Shown here in pieces: positions 9,234 to 17,266 of a stretch of DNA of 56,010 nucleotides. Source of the DNA: Novosphingobium sp. (GTDB lineage: Bacteria; Pseudomonadota; Alphaproteobacteria; Sphingomonadales; Sphingomonadaceae); NCBI RefSeq assembly GCF_030699305.1, contig NZ_JAUYNB010000003.1, positions 1 to 56,010 on the forward strand, in the 5' to 3' direction. The position numbers and the translations under genes were made by a program. The notes under the pieces are model-generated. The model was not told the origin of the DNA, did not search any database, and was given only the letters and a program-made list of their open reading frames with translations. Numbering within the stretch: the stretch's first letter is position 1; each line of letters starts with the position of its first letter.

Positions 9234-9356
9234 CTCCCCCTCCTCTACAGAGGAGGGGGCCGGGGGTGGTGCGCGGCCACACCCGGCATGAACGCCGCGC
9301 GCGCGATCCTGCGGATCGCCACCACCCCCAATCCCCTCCTCTGAAGAGGAGGGGGG
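9234..9356. repeat. Composite palindromic repeat between divL and tsaE
   Basis: Two GC-rich hairpins, CCCCTCCTCT-acag-AGGAGGGG near 9237-9259 and CCCCTCCTCT-ga-AGAGGAGGGG near 9333-9355, face each other, and their inner flanks (GGGGGTGGTG and CACCACCCCC) are also complementary. The whole forms one long nested palindrome that fills the gap between two genes of the same strand. Similar CCCCTCCTCT elements are, to my knowledge, scattered between genes in sphingomonad genomes. It may weaken read-through from divL into tsaE. Confidence 0.75.
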
Positions 9357-9375
9357 CAAGAAAGCGCAGCCGGCA

Positions 9376-11733
9376 TCACGGCAGATCAATGATCGCGGCG
9401 GTGCCCTGCCCCGGCTCGGACAGCAGTTCCAGCGTCCCGCCATGCGCCTCGATCAGCTGGCGCGCGAGCGGCAGGCCAAGGCCCTGGCGGCGCTCGATCG
9501 CCTTGCCATCGGCCGACAGTTTCAATCCTTCCAGCGCGCGCGCCAGCGTCGGGCCGTCCATGCCGGGGCCGTTGTCCGAAATGACCACCCGCGCCTTGCC
9601 CTTGCGGCTGGCCAGTTCGGCCAGAATGCGTCCGCCCGGCGGGGTCGCGGCCATGGCATTGTCCAGCACGTGGCCGATCGCGCGGGCCAGCCGGCGGCGA
9701 TCGCCGGTGATCCGGCCCACGCCCTTCGCCCCGCGCAGGTCGAGCGTCAGCCCGTCCTCTTTCAATCGGCTGGCGCGGTCTTCGACCAGTTTGGTCAGCA
9801 GCGGGAACAGGTCCACTTCCTCGCGCGCCAGCGGCAGCATCCCGGCCTCGCTTTGCGACAGGTCGAGCACCGATTCGATCTGTTCGCCCAGCCGCTCGAC
9901 CGACGTCAGGATCGCGGCGACATATTCGCGGCCCTGTTCGGACAGATCCCCGCCCAGCCCGGCTTCGAGCAGTTCTGCAAACCCGCCGATGGAGGTCAGC
10001 GGCGTGCGGAATTCATAGCTCATGTTGGCCAGGAACCGCGTCTTCATCGAGTCGGCTTCTTCCAGCGCGACATTGCGTTCGCGCAGGGCTTCCTCGGCCT
10101 TTTGCGAATCGGTGATGTCCAGCACCGTCAGCAAGCCGTTGCCATCGGGCAGCGGCACACCTGCGAACTCCAGCGTGCGGCCATCGGCCAGCACCGCGCG
10201 GCCCGTTGTCTGCTTGCGGTCCAGCGTCGCGCCGCGCACGGCATCGCCCACGCCCTTGGCCTTGACCGGTTTCAGCAGGCGGCGCGCGATCCGTTCCAGC
10301 AGCGCCTCGATCCGGGGGTGGGTATCAAGGAACGTATCCTCCAGCCCCCAGTCGGCGGCAAAGCGGCGGTTCCACAGCTGCATCCGGCCATCAGGCGCGA
10401 ACACCGCGATCGATTCGAACAGGCTGTCAAACGTGGCGGTGCGGGTGCGCAGCAGCGTGTCGCGCACGGCGGACAGGCGCAGCTGTTCAGTCCGATCCTC
10501 GGCAATCAGAATCAGCCCGCCATCGGGCAGCGGCTGCGCGACCATGCGCAAGTGCATGCCATCGCCCAGCGCCCAGGCTTCTTCCTGCGCGTCGCTGGCC
10601 AGGAACCAGCCCGCGCGTTCCCGCCGCCAGGCCGGAAAATCACGCGCTTCGGGCACGCGGCCCGCATCGCGCGCCTTGTCGAGGAACCGTTCGAACTGCG
10701 GAGGATCGAGCATAACGGCAGGTTTCAGCGCGAAAATGCGCTGGAACGGCTGGTTCGCGAACGTCAACTGGCGCTTGGCGTCGAACTGCGCGACCCCGGC
10801 GGAGAGTTGATCGAGCATCGCCCGCTGCGCCTCACGGAACGCGCGGAAGGCCCGCCCCTGTTCCTCCATATCCTCGATATCGACCGCGTATCCGGCAATG
10901 CCATCATCGCCCAGCGGCAGGTCAGAGACACGCAGCGCGCGGCGCGCGCCATCAATCGTCGCGGCCACGATCCGTTCGATCGGCATCCGTTTGGCGGCGG
11001 CTTGCACGGCCACCTGCCGCGCGGTCAGGCCATCGACGCTTTCGATCAGTTCGGCGCTGTCCGCCACAACCGCGCGGGCATCCTTGCCGCCAACGGCGCG
11101 GACATAGGCATCGTTGACCAGCCGCAGCGCGCCGTCCGGCCCGCGAAACCACATCGGCATCGGCGCGGCCTCGATCAGCCCGACCAGCGCGGAGAAATCG
11201 GCGCGGGCACCGGCGGCTTCGGCGCGCAGTTGCACCAGTTCGCTTTCGCTGTCGGAAAAGTCGAACACCCAGACCAGCGCCGCACCGCCGGGGGACACTG
11301 CCGGATCGGCCAGATGTCCGCGCAGCGCCAGGCTGCGCTTCGACCCGCGCGGGGTTACCACCATCCGGAACGGGGCGGCGGTTTTCTGGGTGCGGCGTAC
11401 CGCTTCGGTCAGCTGCGCCAGTTGCGGCGTGGTCAGCCCTCCGCCGCCGCCATCGATCCGCCCGCCGTCCAGCTCAGTCAGAAACCGGGGAACGGCATCC
11501 AGCCCCAGCCAGTTGGCCAGCCGCTGCGGCGCGTCGATCTTGCCATCGGCGCGCACCAGCAGCGGCAGCGCAGGGCTTTCATCGACCATCCGCGCCAATC
11601 GCTTGGCCTGGCGCTGGCTGGCTTCGGCGCGGCGTTCGCGCTGGCGCGCGGACAGCAGCGCCCAGACAGCCGCCAGCGTCCAGGCGGCCAGCAGCAGCCC
11701 GATCGCGGTCAATGCCAGGGGGGACAAGGTCAT
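9376..11733 (-). CDS. divL: DivL-type PAS-domain pseudo-histidine kinase
   Basis: 785-residue membrane sensor: one N-terminal transmembrane segment (about 8-28), several PAS-like regions up to about residue 540, then dimerisation and ATPase regions. The H-box reads MSYEFRTPLT: the phospho-accepting histidine is replaced by Tyr573 (codon 10015-10017), the hallmark of Caulobacter DivL (Tyr550). The ATP-binding part keeps the G1 box SDNGPGMDG and G2 box QGLGLPLARQL. In Caulobacter, DivL binds phospho-DivK and controls the CckA kinase/phosphatase switch; a CckA homologue is encoded at 27290-29713. The gene heads the tsaE-amgK-murU-addBA run. Function is inferred from the tyrosine and gene order. 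Confidence 0.88.
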   Translation of the reverse strand: MTLSPLALTAIGLLLAAWTLAAVWALLSARQRERRAEASQRQAKRLARMVDESPALPLLVRADGKIDAPQRLANWLGLDAVPRFLTELDGGRIDGGGGGLTTPQLAQLTEAVRRTQKTAAPFRMVVTPRGSKRSLALRGHLADPAVSPGGAALVWVFDFSDSESELVQLRAEAAGARADFSALVGLIEAAPMPMWFRGPDGALRLVNDAYVRAVGGKDARAVVADSAELIESVDGLTARQVAVQAAAKRMPIERIVAATIDGARRALRVSDLPLGDDGIAGYAVDIEDMEEQGRAFRAFREAQRAMLDQLSAGVAQFDAKRQLTFANQPFQRIFALKPAVMLDPPQFERFLDKARDAGRVPEARDFPAWRRERAGWFLASDAQEEAWALGDGMHLRMVAQPLPDGGLILIAEDRTEQLRLSAVRDTLLRTRTATFDSLFESIAVFAPDGRMQLWNRRFAADWGLEDTFLDTHPRIEALLERIARRLLKPVKAKGVGDAVRGATLDRKQTTGRAVLADGRTLEFAGVPLPDGNGLLTVLDITDSQKAEEALRERNVALEEADSMKTRFLANMSYEFRTPLTSIGGFAELLEAGLGGDLSEQGREYVAAILTSVERLGEQIESVLDLSQSEAGMLPLAREEVDLFPLLTKLVEDRASRLKEDGLTLDLRGAKGVGRITGDRRRLARAIGHVLDNAMAATPPGGRILAELASRKGKARVVISDNGPGMDGPTLARALEGLKLSADGKAIERRQGLGLPLARQLIEAHGGTLELLSEPGQGTAAIIDLP

Positions 11734-11768
11734 CGCACCCAGCTATGCGCGCACGGCGCCAATGGCAA

Positions 11769-11788
11769 GGGCGGCACTATGGCCGCCC
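11769..11788. terminator. Hairpin downstream of ahcY
   Basis: GGGCGGC and GCCGCCC form a 7-bp stem with a 6-base loop between the ahcY stop and the start of divL. There is no clear T-run on the minus strand, so termination is only plausible. Confidence 0.35.
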
Positions 11789-11833
11789 CTGCTTAGTTCG
11801 GATCGGGGCTTGGTTTCCGACTGGCTGGCGCAA

Positions 11834-13249
11834 TCAGTAGCGATAATGGTCCGGCTTGAACGGGCCATGCGCGGGCACGCCGATGTAATCGGCCTGCTTT
11901 TTGCTCAGCGTGGTCAGCTTCACGCCCAGCTTTTCCAGATGCAGCGCCGCGACCTTTTCGTCGAGGTGCTTGGGCAGGACATAGACTTCGTTCTTGTATT
12001 CGCTGTTCTTGGTGAACAGTTCGATCTGCGCCAGCGTCTGGTTGGTGAACGATGCCGACATCACGAAGCTGGGGTGGCCGGTGGCGCAGCCCAGGTTCAC
12101 CAGACGGCCCTTGGCCAGGATGATGATCTGCTTGCCGTCAGGAAATTCCACCAGGTCGGTGCCCGGCTTCACTTCGGTCCACTTGTAGTTGTCGAGCGCG
12201 GCGATCTGGATTTCGCTGTCGAAGTGGCCGATGTTGCAGACGATGGTCATCGGCTTCATCGCCTTCATATGCTCAGCCGTGATGACGTCTTCGTTGCCGG
12301 TGGCGGTGACGAAGATATCGCAGCGCTTCACCGCTTCTTCCATCGTCACGACTTCATAGCCTTCCATCGCCGCCTGCAGCGCGCAGATCGGATCGATTTC
12401 GGTGACCATCACACGCGCGCCGCCCTGACGGAGCGACGCGGCGCTGCCCTTGCCCACGTCGCCAAAGCCCGCGACGCAGGCGACCTTGCCGGCCAGCATG
12501 ACGTCGGTGGCGCGGCGGATCGCGTCAACGAGGCTTTCCTTGCAGCCATAGAGGTTGTCGAACTTCGACTTGGTGACGCTGTCGTTCACGTTGATCGCGG
12601 GGAACGGCAGTTTGCCGTCCTTGGCAATCTGATACAGGCGGTGGACGCCGGTGGTGGTTTCTTCCGACACGCCCTTGATGTGCGCGACCGACATGGTGAG
12701 GTAGCCCGGCTTCTTCTTCAGGAACACCTTCAGCGCGCGGACGAATTCGATTTCTTCGGCGTTGCTGGGTTCGAACAGGTCTTCACCCGCTTCGACCCGC
12801 GCGCCCCACAGCGCGAACATCGTGGCGTCGCCGCCATCGTCCAGGATCATGTTGGCGGTGCGGCCGGTGCCATCGTCCCAATCGAAGATCGAACCAACAT
12901 AGTCCCAGTATTCGGCCAGGCTTTCGCCCTTGATCGCGAACACCGGAATGCCCGCAGCGGCAATCGCGGCAGCGGCGTGGTCCTGGGTGGAATAGATATT
13001 GCAAGTGGCCCAGCGCACATCCGCGCCGAGTGCGACCAGCGTTTCGATCAGCACGGCGGTCTGGATCGTCATGTGCAGCGAACCGGTGATGCGCGCGCCC
13101 TTGAGCGGCTGGGAAGCACCGAATTCCTCGCGCAGCGCCATCAGGCCCGGCATTTCGGTTTCAGCAATCCGGATTTCGGCGCGGCCGAATTCGGCCAGGC
13201 CGATATCGGCAATAACGTAATCATGCTGGGTTTGGGCGGATGTGGCCAC
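11834..13249 (-). CDS. ahcY: S-adenosylhomocysteine hydrolase
   Basis: Splits S-adenosylhomocysteine into adenosine and homocysteine and so relieves product inhibition of methyltransferases. The 471-residue protein has the substrate motif [16 protein letters not shown], the NAD-binding glycine-rich loop [24 protein letters not shown], and the C-terminal KPDHYRY tail with the conserved Lys and Tyr. The start is a GTG at 13249 with AGGAG eight bases upstream; this gives the normal N-terminus. It has its own promoter with an embedded palindrome at 13347-13375. Confidence 0.97.
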   Translation of the reverse strand: MATSAQTQHDYVIADIGLAEFGRAEIRIAETEMPGLMALREEFGASQPLKGARITGSLHMTIQTAVLIETLVALGADVRWATCNIYSTQDHAAAAIAAAGIPVFAIKGESLAEYWDYVGSIFDWDDGTGRTANMILDDGGDATMFALWGARVEAGEDLFEPSNAEEIEFVRALKVFLKKKPGYLTMSVAHIKGVSEETTTGVHRLYQIAKDGKLPFPAINVNDSVTKSKFDNLYGCKESLVDAIRRATDVMLAGKVACVAGFGDVGKGSAASLRQGGARVMVTEIDPICALQAAMEGYEVVTMEEAVKRCDIFVTATGNEDVITAEHMKAMKPMTIVCNIGHFDSEIQIAALDNYKWTEVKPGTDLVEFPDGKQIIILAKGRLVNLGCATGHPSFVMSASFTNQTLAQIELFTKNSEYKNEVYVLPKHLDEKVAALHLEKLGVKLTTLSKKQADYIGVPAHGPFKPDHYRY

Positions 13250-13346
13250 GATTGTAACTCCTGTGAACGTCGAACCAGCATCGCGTCCACGGAAACGGAC
13301 GGCGCCAGCATGGCCCCGCCCTTAACCGTTCACCCCGTTCGAAGCA

Positions 13347-13375
13347 AATATAAAGAAGTCTTTATATGATGCCAA
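13347..13375 (-). promoter_or_regulatory. Probable ahcY promoter
   Basis: Read on the minus strand, TTGGCA (13375-13370) and TATATT (13352-13347) are separated by exactly 17 bases, a near-consensus housekeeping promoter. Transcription would start near 13340 and give a leader of about 90 bases. The spacer is filled by the 13348-13367 palindrome. Confidence 0.65.
13348..13367. promoter_or_regulatory. Perfect palindrome, candidate SahR operator
   Basis: On the minus strand the sequence is ATATAAAGACTTCTTTATAT: 9-base arms, perfectly complementary, around 2 bases, and very AT-rich for this genome. It resembles operators described for SahR, an ArsR-family regulator that responds to S-adenosylhomocysteine and controls ahcY and methionine genes in Proteobacteria; that match is from memory. 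It covers the promoter spacer and most of the -10 box, as expected for a repressor site. No ArsR-type gene lies in this window. Confidence 0.55.
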
Positions 13376-13837
13376 TCAGCGCCGCGCCCAGGCGAATTGC
13401 AGTGACCCGCTGGGGGCCAGCAGCTGGTCGGCAGCGGCCACCAGCGGCTCTGGTCCGCTGGCATCGGCCAGCCCGCGCGCCACTTGCTTCAACTGCGCGC
13501 AGTTAAGCCACGGATGCCCCTGACCATAGGAATTGGCCATCGTCACGCTCAGCTTGTCGAGCGCACGGCTGGCCTCGGCCGCGCCATATCGCTTGGCCAG
13601 ATCGACTTTCATCGCATCGCTGGCCTGATTGAGCGCCGTGATGTGCCGGGTGGTAAAGCGGCCGTAATCACCCTGGAAATTGTCGGCCGTGGTGCGGCAT
13701 CGCAGCCCGGTGACCATCAGCATGATATCCAGCCTGCGCAGCTTTTCGGCCTGGCTCATCGGGGCCGCGCTGGCGGGCACGGAACAGGCCATGATTGCTG
13801 CGGCGACCCCGGCCGCGACTCCTGAAACGATCTTCAT
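13376..13837 (-). CDS. Small exported protein of unknown function
   Basis: Protein of 153 residues with a signal peptide (MKIVSGVAAGVAAAIMAC then SVPASAAP, likely cleaved after ASA). The mature part holds two cysteines, one in LRCRTTADNF and one in WLNCAQLK, which could form a disulfide in the periplasm; the rest is largely helical. I recognise no enzyme motif. The ATG at 13837 gives the clean signal peptide; eight further upstream codons are open. It lies upstream of ahcY on the same strand, and the ahcY promoter abuts its stop codon. Relatives of this type may carry an S-adenosylhomocysteine-hydrolase label because of this position; nothing in the sequence supports that activity. Confidence 0.75.
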   Translation of the reverse strand: MKIVSGVAAGVAAAIMACSVPASAAPMSQAEKLRRLDIMLMVTGLRCRTTADNFQGDYGRFTTRHITALNQASDAMKVDLAKRYGAAEASRALDKLSVTMANSYGQGHPWLNCAQLKQVARGLADASGPEPLVAAADQLLAPSGSLQFAWARR

Positions 13838-13884
13838 CTGCGGTCTCCCGGCGGGACCCATCCCGCACGATCAACTTTGCGCAG

Positions 13885-13908
13885 CCGGTTTACCGTTTCT
13901 TAAACCGG
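13885..13908. promoter_or_regulatory. 8-base inverted repeat between divergent genes
   Basis: CCGGTTTA and TAAACCGG are perfect complements separated by 8 bases, in the divergent region between the exported protein (13837, minus) and the peroxiredoxin (14014, plus). It lies upstream of the peroxiredoxin -35 box, a position suited to an activator or a shared operator. Confidence 0.4.
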
Positions 13909-13940
13909 GCCGGTAAAGCGAAATTAAGCATCTCCGGACG

Positions 13941-13968
13941 TTGCGGCGCGGCCACAGCACCCTATATT
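13941..13968 (+). promoter_or_regulatory. Probable peroxiredoxin promoter
   Basis: TTGCGG (13941-13946) and TATATT (13963-13968) are spaced by 16 bases, about 45 bases before the peroxiredoxin ATG. Confidence 0.5.
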
Positions 13969-14013
13969 CTGCGAGAGACTCGCAATTCCCCGACACAGAC
14001 AGGAGATCGACCC

Positions 14014-14493
14014 ATGACCATTTCAGTTGGCGACAAGCTGCCCGACATCAAGCTGGTGAAAGCCGGTGAAGCCGGACCCGAAGCCGTGCAATCAGCCGAT
14101 TACTTCAAGGGCAAGCGCGTCGCGCTGTTTTCGGTCCCCGGCGCGTTCACGCCGACCTGCTCGGCCAAGCACTTGCCGGGCTATGTCGAAAAGGCCGAAG
14201 ACCTGAAAGCCAAGGGCATCGATGAAATCGCCTGCACCGCGGTCAACGATCCATTCGTGATGGGCGCATGGGGCAAGGCCGCCGGTTCCGCCGACGTCAC
14301 CATGCTGGCTGACGGCAATGGCGATTTCGCCGAAGCGCTGGGCCTGACGATGGACGGCAGCGGATTTGGCCTGGGCAAGCGCGGCCAGCGCTTTTCGATG
14401 GTGGTCAACGATGGCGTGGTCGAACAGCTTCACGTCGAAGCGCCGGGTGACTTCAAGGTCAGCGCCGCCGATTATCTGGTCGATCAGCTCTAA
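14014..14493 (+). CDS. Prx5-type peroxiredoxin
   Basis: Thiol peroxidase of the AhpE/PrxV (Prx5) class, 159 residues, which reduces hydrogen and alkyl peroxides, usually with glutathione, glutaredoxin or thioredoxin as donor. The active-site loop reads VPGAFTPTCSAKHLPG with the peroxidatic Cys49; a second cysteine, Cys74, lies in the IACTAVNDPFV strand, the normal place for this class. The ATG at 14014 has AGGAG 7-8 bases upstream (cagacaggagatcgaccc). The upstream frame is open but belongs to the intergenic region. A good terminator follows directly. Confidence 0.95.
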   Translation: MTISVGDKLPDIKLVKAGEAGPEAVQSADYFKGKRVALFSVPGAFTPTCSAKHLPGYVEKAEDLKAKGIDEIACTAVNDPFVMGAWGKAAGSADVTMLADGNGDFAEALGLTMDGSGFGLGKRGQRFSMVVNDGVVEQLHVEAPGDFKVSAADYLVDQL

Positions 14494-14514
14494 GTATCTG
14501 ATAGTTCGAAAAAA

Positions 14515-14548
14515 GGGTGGAATGGCATGTGCCGTTCCGCCCATTTTT
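14515..14548 (+). terminator. Rho-independent terminator after the peroxiredoxin
   Basis: GGGTGGAATGGCA (14515-14527) pairs with TGCCGTTCCGCCC (14530-14542), using two G-U pairs on the RNA, and five T follow. An A-run precedes the stem, so it can also act in the other direction for the gene ending at 14561. Confidence 0.85.
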
Positions 14549-14560
14549 GTGTCCGCCGGG

Positions 14561-15034
14561 TCAGTCGATGTGCCGCTTGGGCGCGTTCGCCAGCGGCTCA
14601 CGCAGTTTCAGGGCCACTTTGCCGTTCGTGAAACTGCCGCGCATCCCGCAATAACTGTGACAGCCATTGTCGCGGTCGGTCCAGCGCAGGTCCTTGCCCT
14701 GCCGCCAGATTTCCAGCCGGCACGCCTTGCCCTGCCAGCCGTCGGGATCGGCAAACACCAGCTTGCGCCCCTGCACCGCCGCCCGCCCCTGCAAATCGCA
14801 GGTATGGCCATTGAAGAAGTTCAGCGCGAAGCTGACGTCGGCGCTTTGACCGTCGATGGGCGTGATAACCACCTCGTCCGTGACGCTGAACTTCGCCCCG
14901 CTGACATCCCCGCTTTCCCAGGTGCGCGGGTAATACCCGGCCAGTTCGGCCAGCGGATCGGCTTTGCCCGCCTGCACCACCGCCGTTCCCGCCAGCGCCA
15001 GCAGTACCGCCGCCGCGATCATAACCCGGCGCAT
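14561..15034 (-). CDS. Small exported protein of unknown function
   Basis: 157 residues with a typical signal peptide (MRRVMIAAAVLLALAGTAVV, cleavage near VQA). The mature protein has a beta-rich look and four cysteines (HTCDL, KACRL, and the pair in NGCHSYCGMRG), so one or two disulfides are likely in the periplasm. No catalytic motif is recognised. The start lies 4 bases after the folE stop, so it is probably co-transcribed with folE and the phospholipase-D-like gene; its job cannot be read from that. Confidence 0.75.
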   Translation of the reverse strand: MRRVMIAAAVLLALAGTAVVQAGKADPLAELAGYYPRTWESGDVSGAKFSVTDEVVITPIDGQSADVSFALNFFNGHTCDLQGRAAVQGRKLVFADPDGWQGKACRLEIWRQGKDLRWTDRDNGCHSYCGMRGSFTNGKVALKLREPLANAPKRHID

Positions 15035-15037
15035 CGG

Positions 15038-15664
15038 TCAGTATCCCATCAGGCTGAGCACTTCCTTGCGGCTGCGGTGGTCATCCAGGAAACAACCGAT
15101 CAGGCGGCTGGTGACCATGCCCACGCCCGGTGTCTTGACCCCGCGCCCGGTCATGCAGCCGTGCTGCGCCTCGATCACCACGGCCACGCCGTGGGGTTGC
15201 AGGTTGTCCCAGATGCACTGCGCCACTTCGGCGGTCAGGCGTTCCTGAATCTGGAGCCGCTGGGCAAAGCCGTGCAGCACCCGGGCCAGCTTGGAAATCC
15301 CCACCACCTTGTCGCGCGGCATATAGGCGATCGCCGCCTTGCCCGTGATCGGGGCCATGTGGTGTTCGCAATGCGACTGGAACGGGATGTCTTTCAGCAG
15401 CACCACTTCGTCATAGCCGCCCACTTCTTCGAACTGGCGGGCCAGATGAATCGCAGGATCATCCTGATAACCCTGGCAATATTCCTTCCACGCGCGGGCG
15501 ACGCGGGCCGGCGTATCGATCAACCCTTCGCGTGCCGGGTCGTCTCCGGCCCAGCTGATCAGCGTGCGGATGGCATCCTGCACATGGTCCGGAACCGGCA
15601 GCTTGGTCATCGGACCAGCATCTCCGGCGTCAGAATCGCAGCTCATCTCAAAAACCTTTCCCAT
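15038..15664 (-). CDS. folE: GTP cyclohydrolase I
   Basis: First enzyme of tetrahydrofolate synthesis: GTP to 7,8-dihydroneopterin triphosphate. The 208-residue protein shows zinc ligands in HCEHHMAPI (Cys and His) and HGCMTGRGV (Cys), plus the catalytic His of this region, and the C-terminal SRLIGCF...EVLSLMGY typical of the type IA enzyme. The ATG at 15664 overlaps the previous gene's stop as TGATG; ATGs seven and nineteen codons in are alternatives, and the conserved part begins after the last of these. Confidence 0.95.
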   Translation of the reverse strand: MGKVFEMSCDSDAGDAGPMTKLPVPDHVQDAIRTLISWAGDDPAREGLIDTPARVARAWKEYCQGYQDDPAIHLARQFEEVGGYDEVVLLKDIPFQSHCEHHMAPITGKAAIAYMPRDKVVGISKLARVLHGFAQRLQIQERLTAEVAQCIWDNLQPHGVAVVIEAQHGCMTGRGVKTPGVGMVTSRLIGCFLDDHRSRKEVLSLMGY

Positions 15665-17211
15665 CAACGCGGACGGCGCAGCAGCCCCCCGCGAAACAAT
15701 CCGCGCCGTTTGCTGAACGGTTCGAACAGTTCTTCCGGCCGCTCCGGATCGAGCAGCGCCTTGTCGGCGACCGCTTTCTCTCCTTCACTAAGCGGTGGCA
15801 AGACCAAAGCGTCAAGGCGTTTCCCGGTCTTTGTGCTGTGTTCGATCAACCGGATCATCGATGGATCAGCGGCCAGCGCGCCGCGCACCTCTTCTACCGA
15901 AAGGCCCAGATGCTCGGCCAGCAGCTGTTGCCGCAGCCGACTGATCGCGGGCATGGCGTGCGCATTGCCGGGACGCGCTGCGTCGATGAAGACATCGCAT
16001 TCGCTGTCCAGCCCCAGCGACCGGTTGTTCATGTTGGCGGAACCGATCCGGACAATTTCGTCATCCACGATCATCATCTTGGAATGAACATAGATCGGCG
16101 TCCCCGCTGCGTTGCGCGGCACGAAGATGCGAAACCGGCTGCAATGATCCCGTTCCTCGATCGCATGGCACAATCGCGCCCGTGCGCCGTCCATCGCTTT
16201 CTGTTCCAGCCAGCCTGATGCGGACAGCGGGTTGATCAGGACGATTTCGGGCGGGTCCGGCTCCGACAGCTTTTCCGCAATCGCCTCGGCAATGGTGCGC
16301 GCGGCGAAGTACTGGCTTTCGGCATAGATAAAGCGCCGGGCGCGGCGGATATGCTCGATGAACAGGTTTTCCACCTCGCGCAGTTCGCCCAGACCGTCCC
16401 AGGCCGCGCGGGTGCGGGCGATCCCGATTTCAACGTTCTCGAATTCGGCCTTGATCGTCGCGGGCCAGGCGGTCGCGCGGCTGGGCGCACAGGGCTGCAT
16501 CGGCCGGGCCCCAGCCTCCTCCCAGCGGTCCCGCCCCAGCTGCGCCAGCGCGCCGGCGGCTTCACCCTCCACCAGCATGGACAGATCGTGCCATGGCGCG
16601 AAGACCCGCCGCCCCCATGGCATCCTGCGCCGTTCATCGCCCTCGCGGTGTTCCGGCGTGTCCCAACGGTCTGACGTCATGTCGATCCCGCCGCAGACGG
16701 CAAACGTATCATCGATCACCACGATTTTCTGGTGATGGCTGCACCCCAGCGGGTGGGCGGAATCAAACTTGAAGTCGATCCGGGGGTGCAGCCACCAGCG
16801 CAGCAGGTCGATCACCATCGACCCGCGAAAGATGAACTTGAGCGCGCCGAAGTTCCATTTCAGCACCCGGACTTCCAGCGCACGCGTGCGGCGGCACAGC
16901 CAGACGATGAAGCGGCCGAGGCGCGCGGGCATCTGCGTCTTGCTGGGCCGGTGCCACATGCGCCGCCCGGTGCCGAGGTGAATCCGGGTATCGAAATCCC
17001 AGCCGATCAGCATGATCCGCTGCCGCGCGCGCAACATGGCGGTCTGCATCAGTGCGAAATAATCCGCCGCGTCGACCACCACATGCGCCCGGCTGGCCCA
17101 CGCAAAACGCCAGACGGACGGTGCACCCTGTTCCCCTGCCGTGCCGGTTTCCTGCATCATATCTGGATCGTAGCCGGGTCTGGCCTGCGCGTCACCCATC
17201 ACAATCACCAT
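15664..17211 (-). CDS. Phospholipase D/cardiolipin-synthase-like protein
   Basis: 515-residue member of the PLD superfamily with two HKD motifs, HHQKIVVID in the first half and HSKMMIVDD in the second, each followed by the conserved GSxN-type segment (GGIDM; GSANMNNRS). Such proteins transfer phosphatidyl groups or hydrolyse phospholipids. It lacks the paired N-terminal transmembrane helices of standard Cls, so it is a soluble or peripheral member and may be a phospholipase rather than a cardiolipin synthase. The ATG at 17211 has a purine-rich GAAGGGG stretch upstream; the upstream open part overlaps the divergent methyltransferase. The stop overlaps the folE ATG (TGATG). Confidence 0.88.
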   Translation of the reverse strand: MVIVMGDAQARPGYDPDMMQETGTAGEQGAPSVWRFAWASRAHVVVDAADYFALMQTAMLRARQRIMLIGWDFDTRIHLGTGRRMWHRPSKTQMPARLGRFIVWLCRRTRALEVRVLKWNFGALKFIFRGSMVIDLLRWWLHPRIDFKFDSAHPLGCSHHQKIVVIDDTFAVCGGIDMTSDRWDTPEHREGDERRRMPWGRRVFAPWHDLSMLVEGEAAGALAQLGRDRWEEAGARPMQPCAPSRATAWPATIKAEFENVEIGIARTRAAWDGLGELREVENLFIEHIRRARRFIYAESQYFAARTIAEAIAEKLSEPDPPEIVLINPLSASGWLEQKAMDGARARLCHAIEERDHCSRFRIFVPRNAAGTPIYVHSKMMIVDDEIVRIGSANMNNRSLGLDSECDVFIDAARPGNAHAMPAISRLRQQLLAEHLGLSVEEVRGALAADPSMIRLIEHSTKTGKRLDALVLPPLSEGEKAVADKALLDPERPEELFEPFSKRRGLFRGGLLRRPR

Positions 17212-17266
17212 CGGCAGCGCGCCCCTTCCCCTTCCCCTGCGGCAGCCGGTGTGACACGAAGGCAGC

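Noticed and set aside
13250..13340. SAH or SAM riboswitch in the ahcY leader
   Set aside because: The 90-base leader has no recognisable SAH or SAM aptamer core; the promoter palindrome explains regulation more simply.
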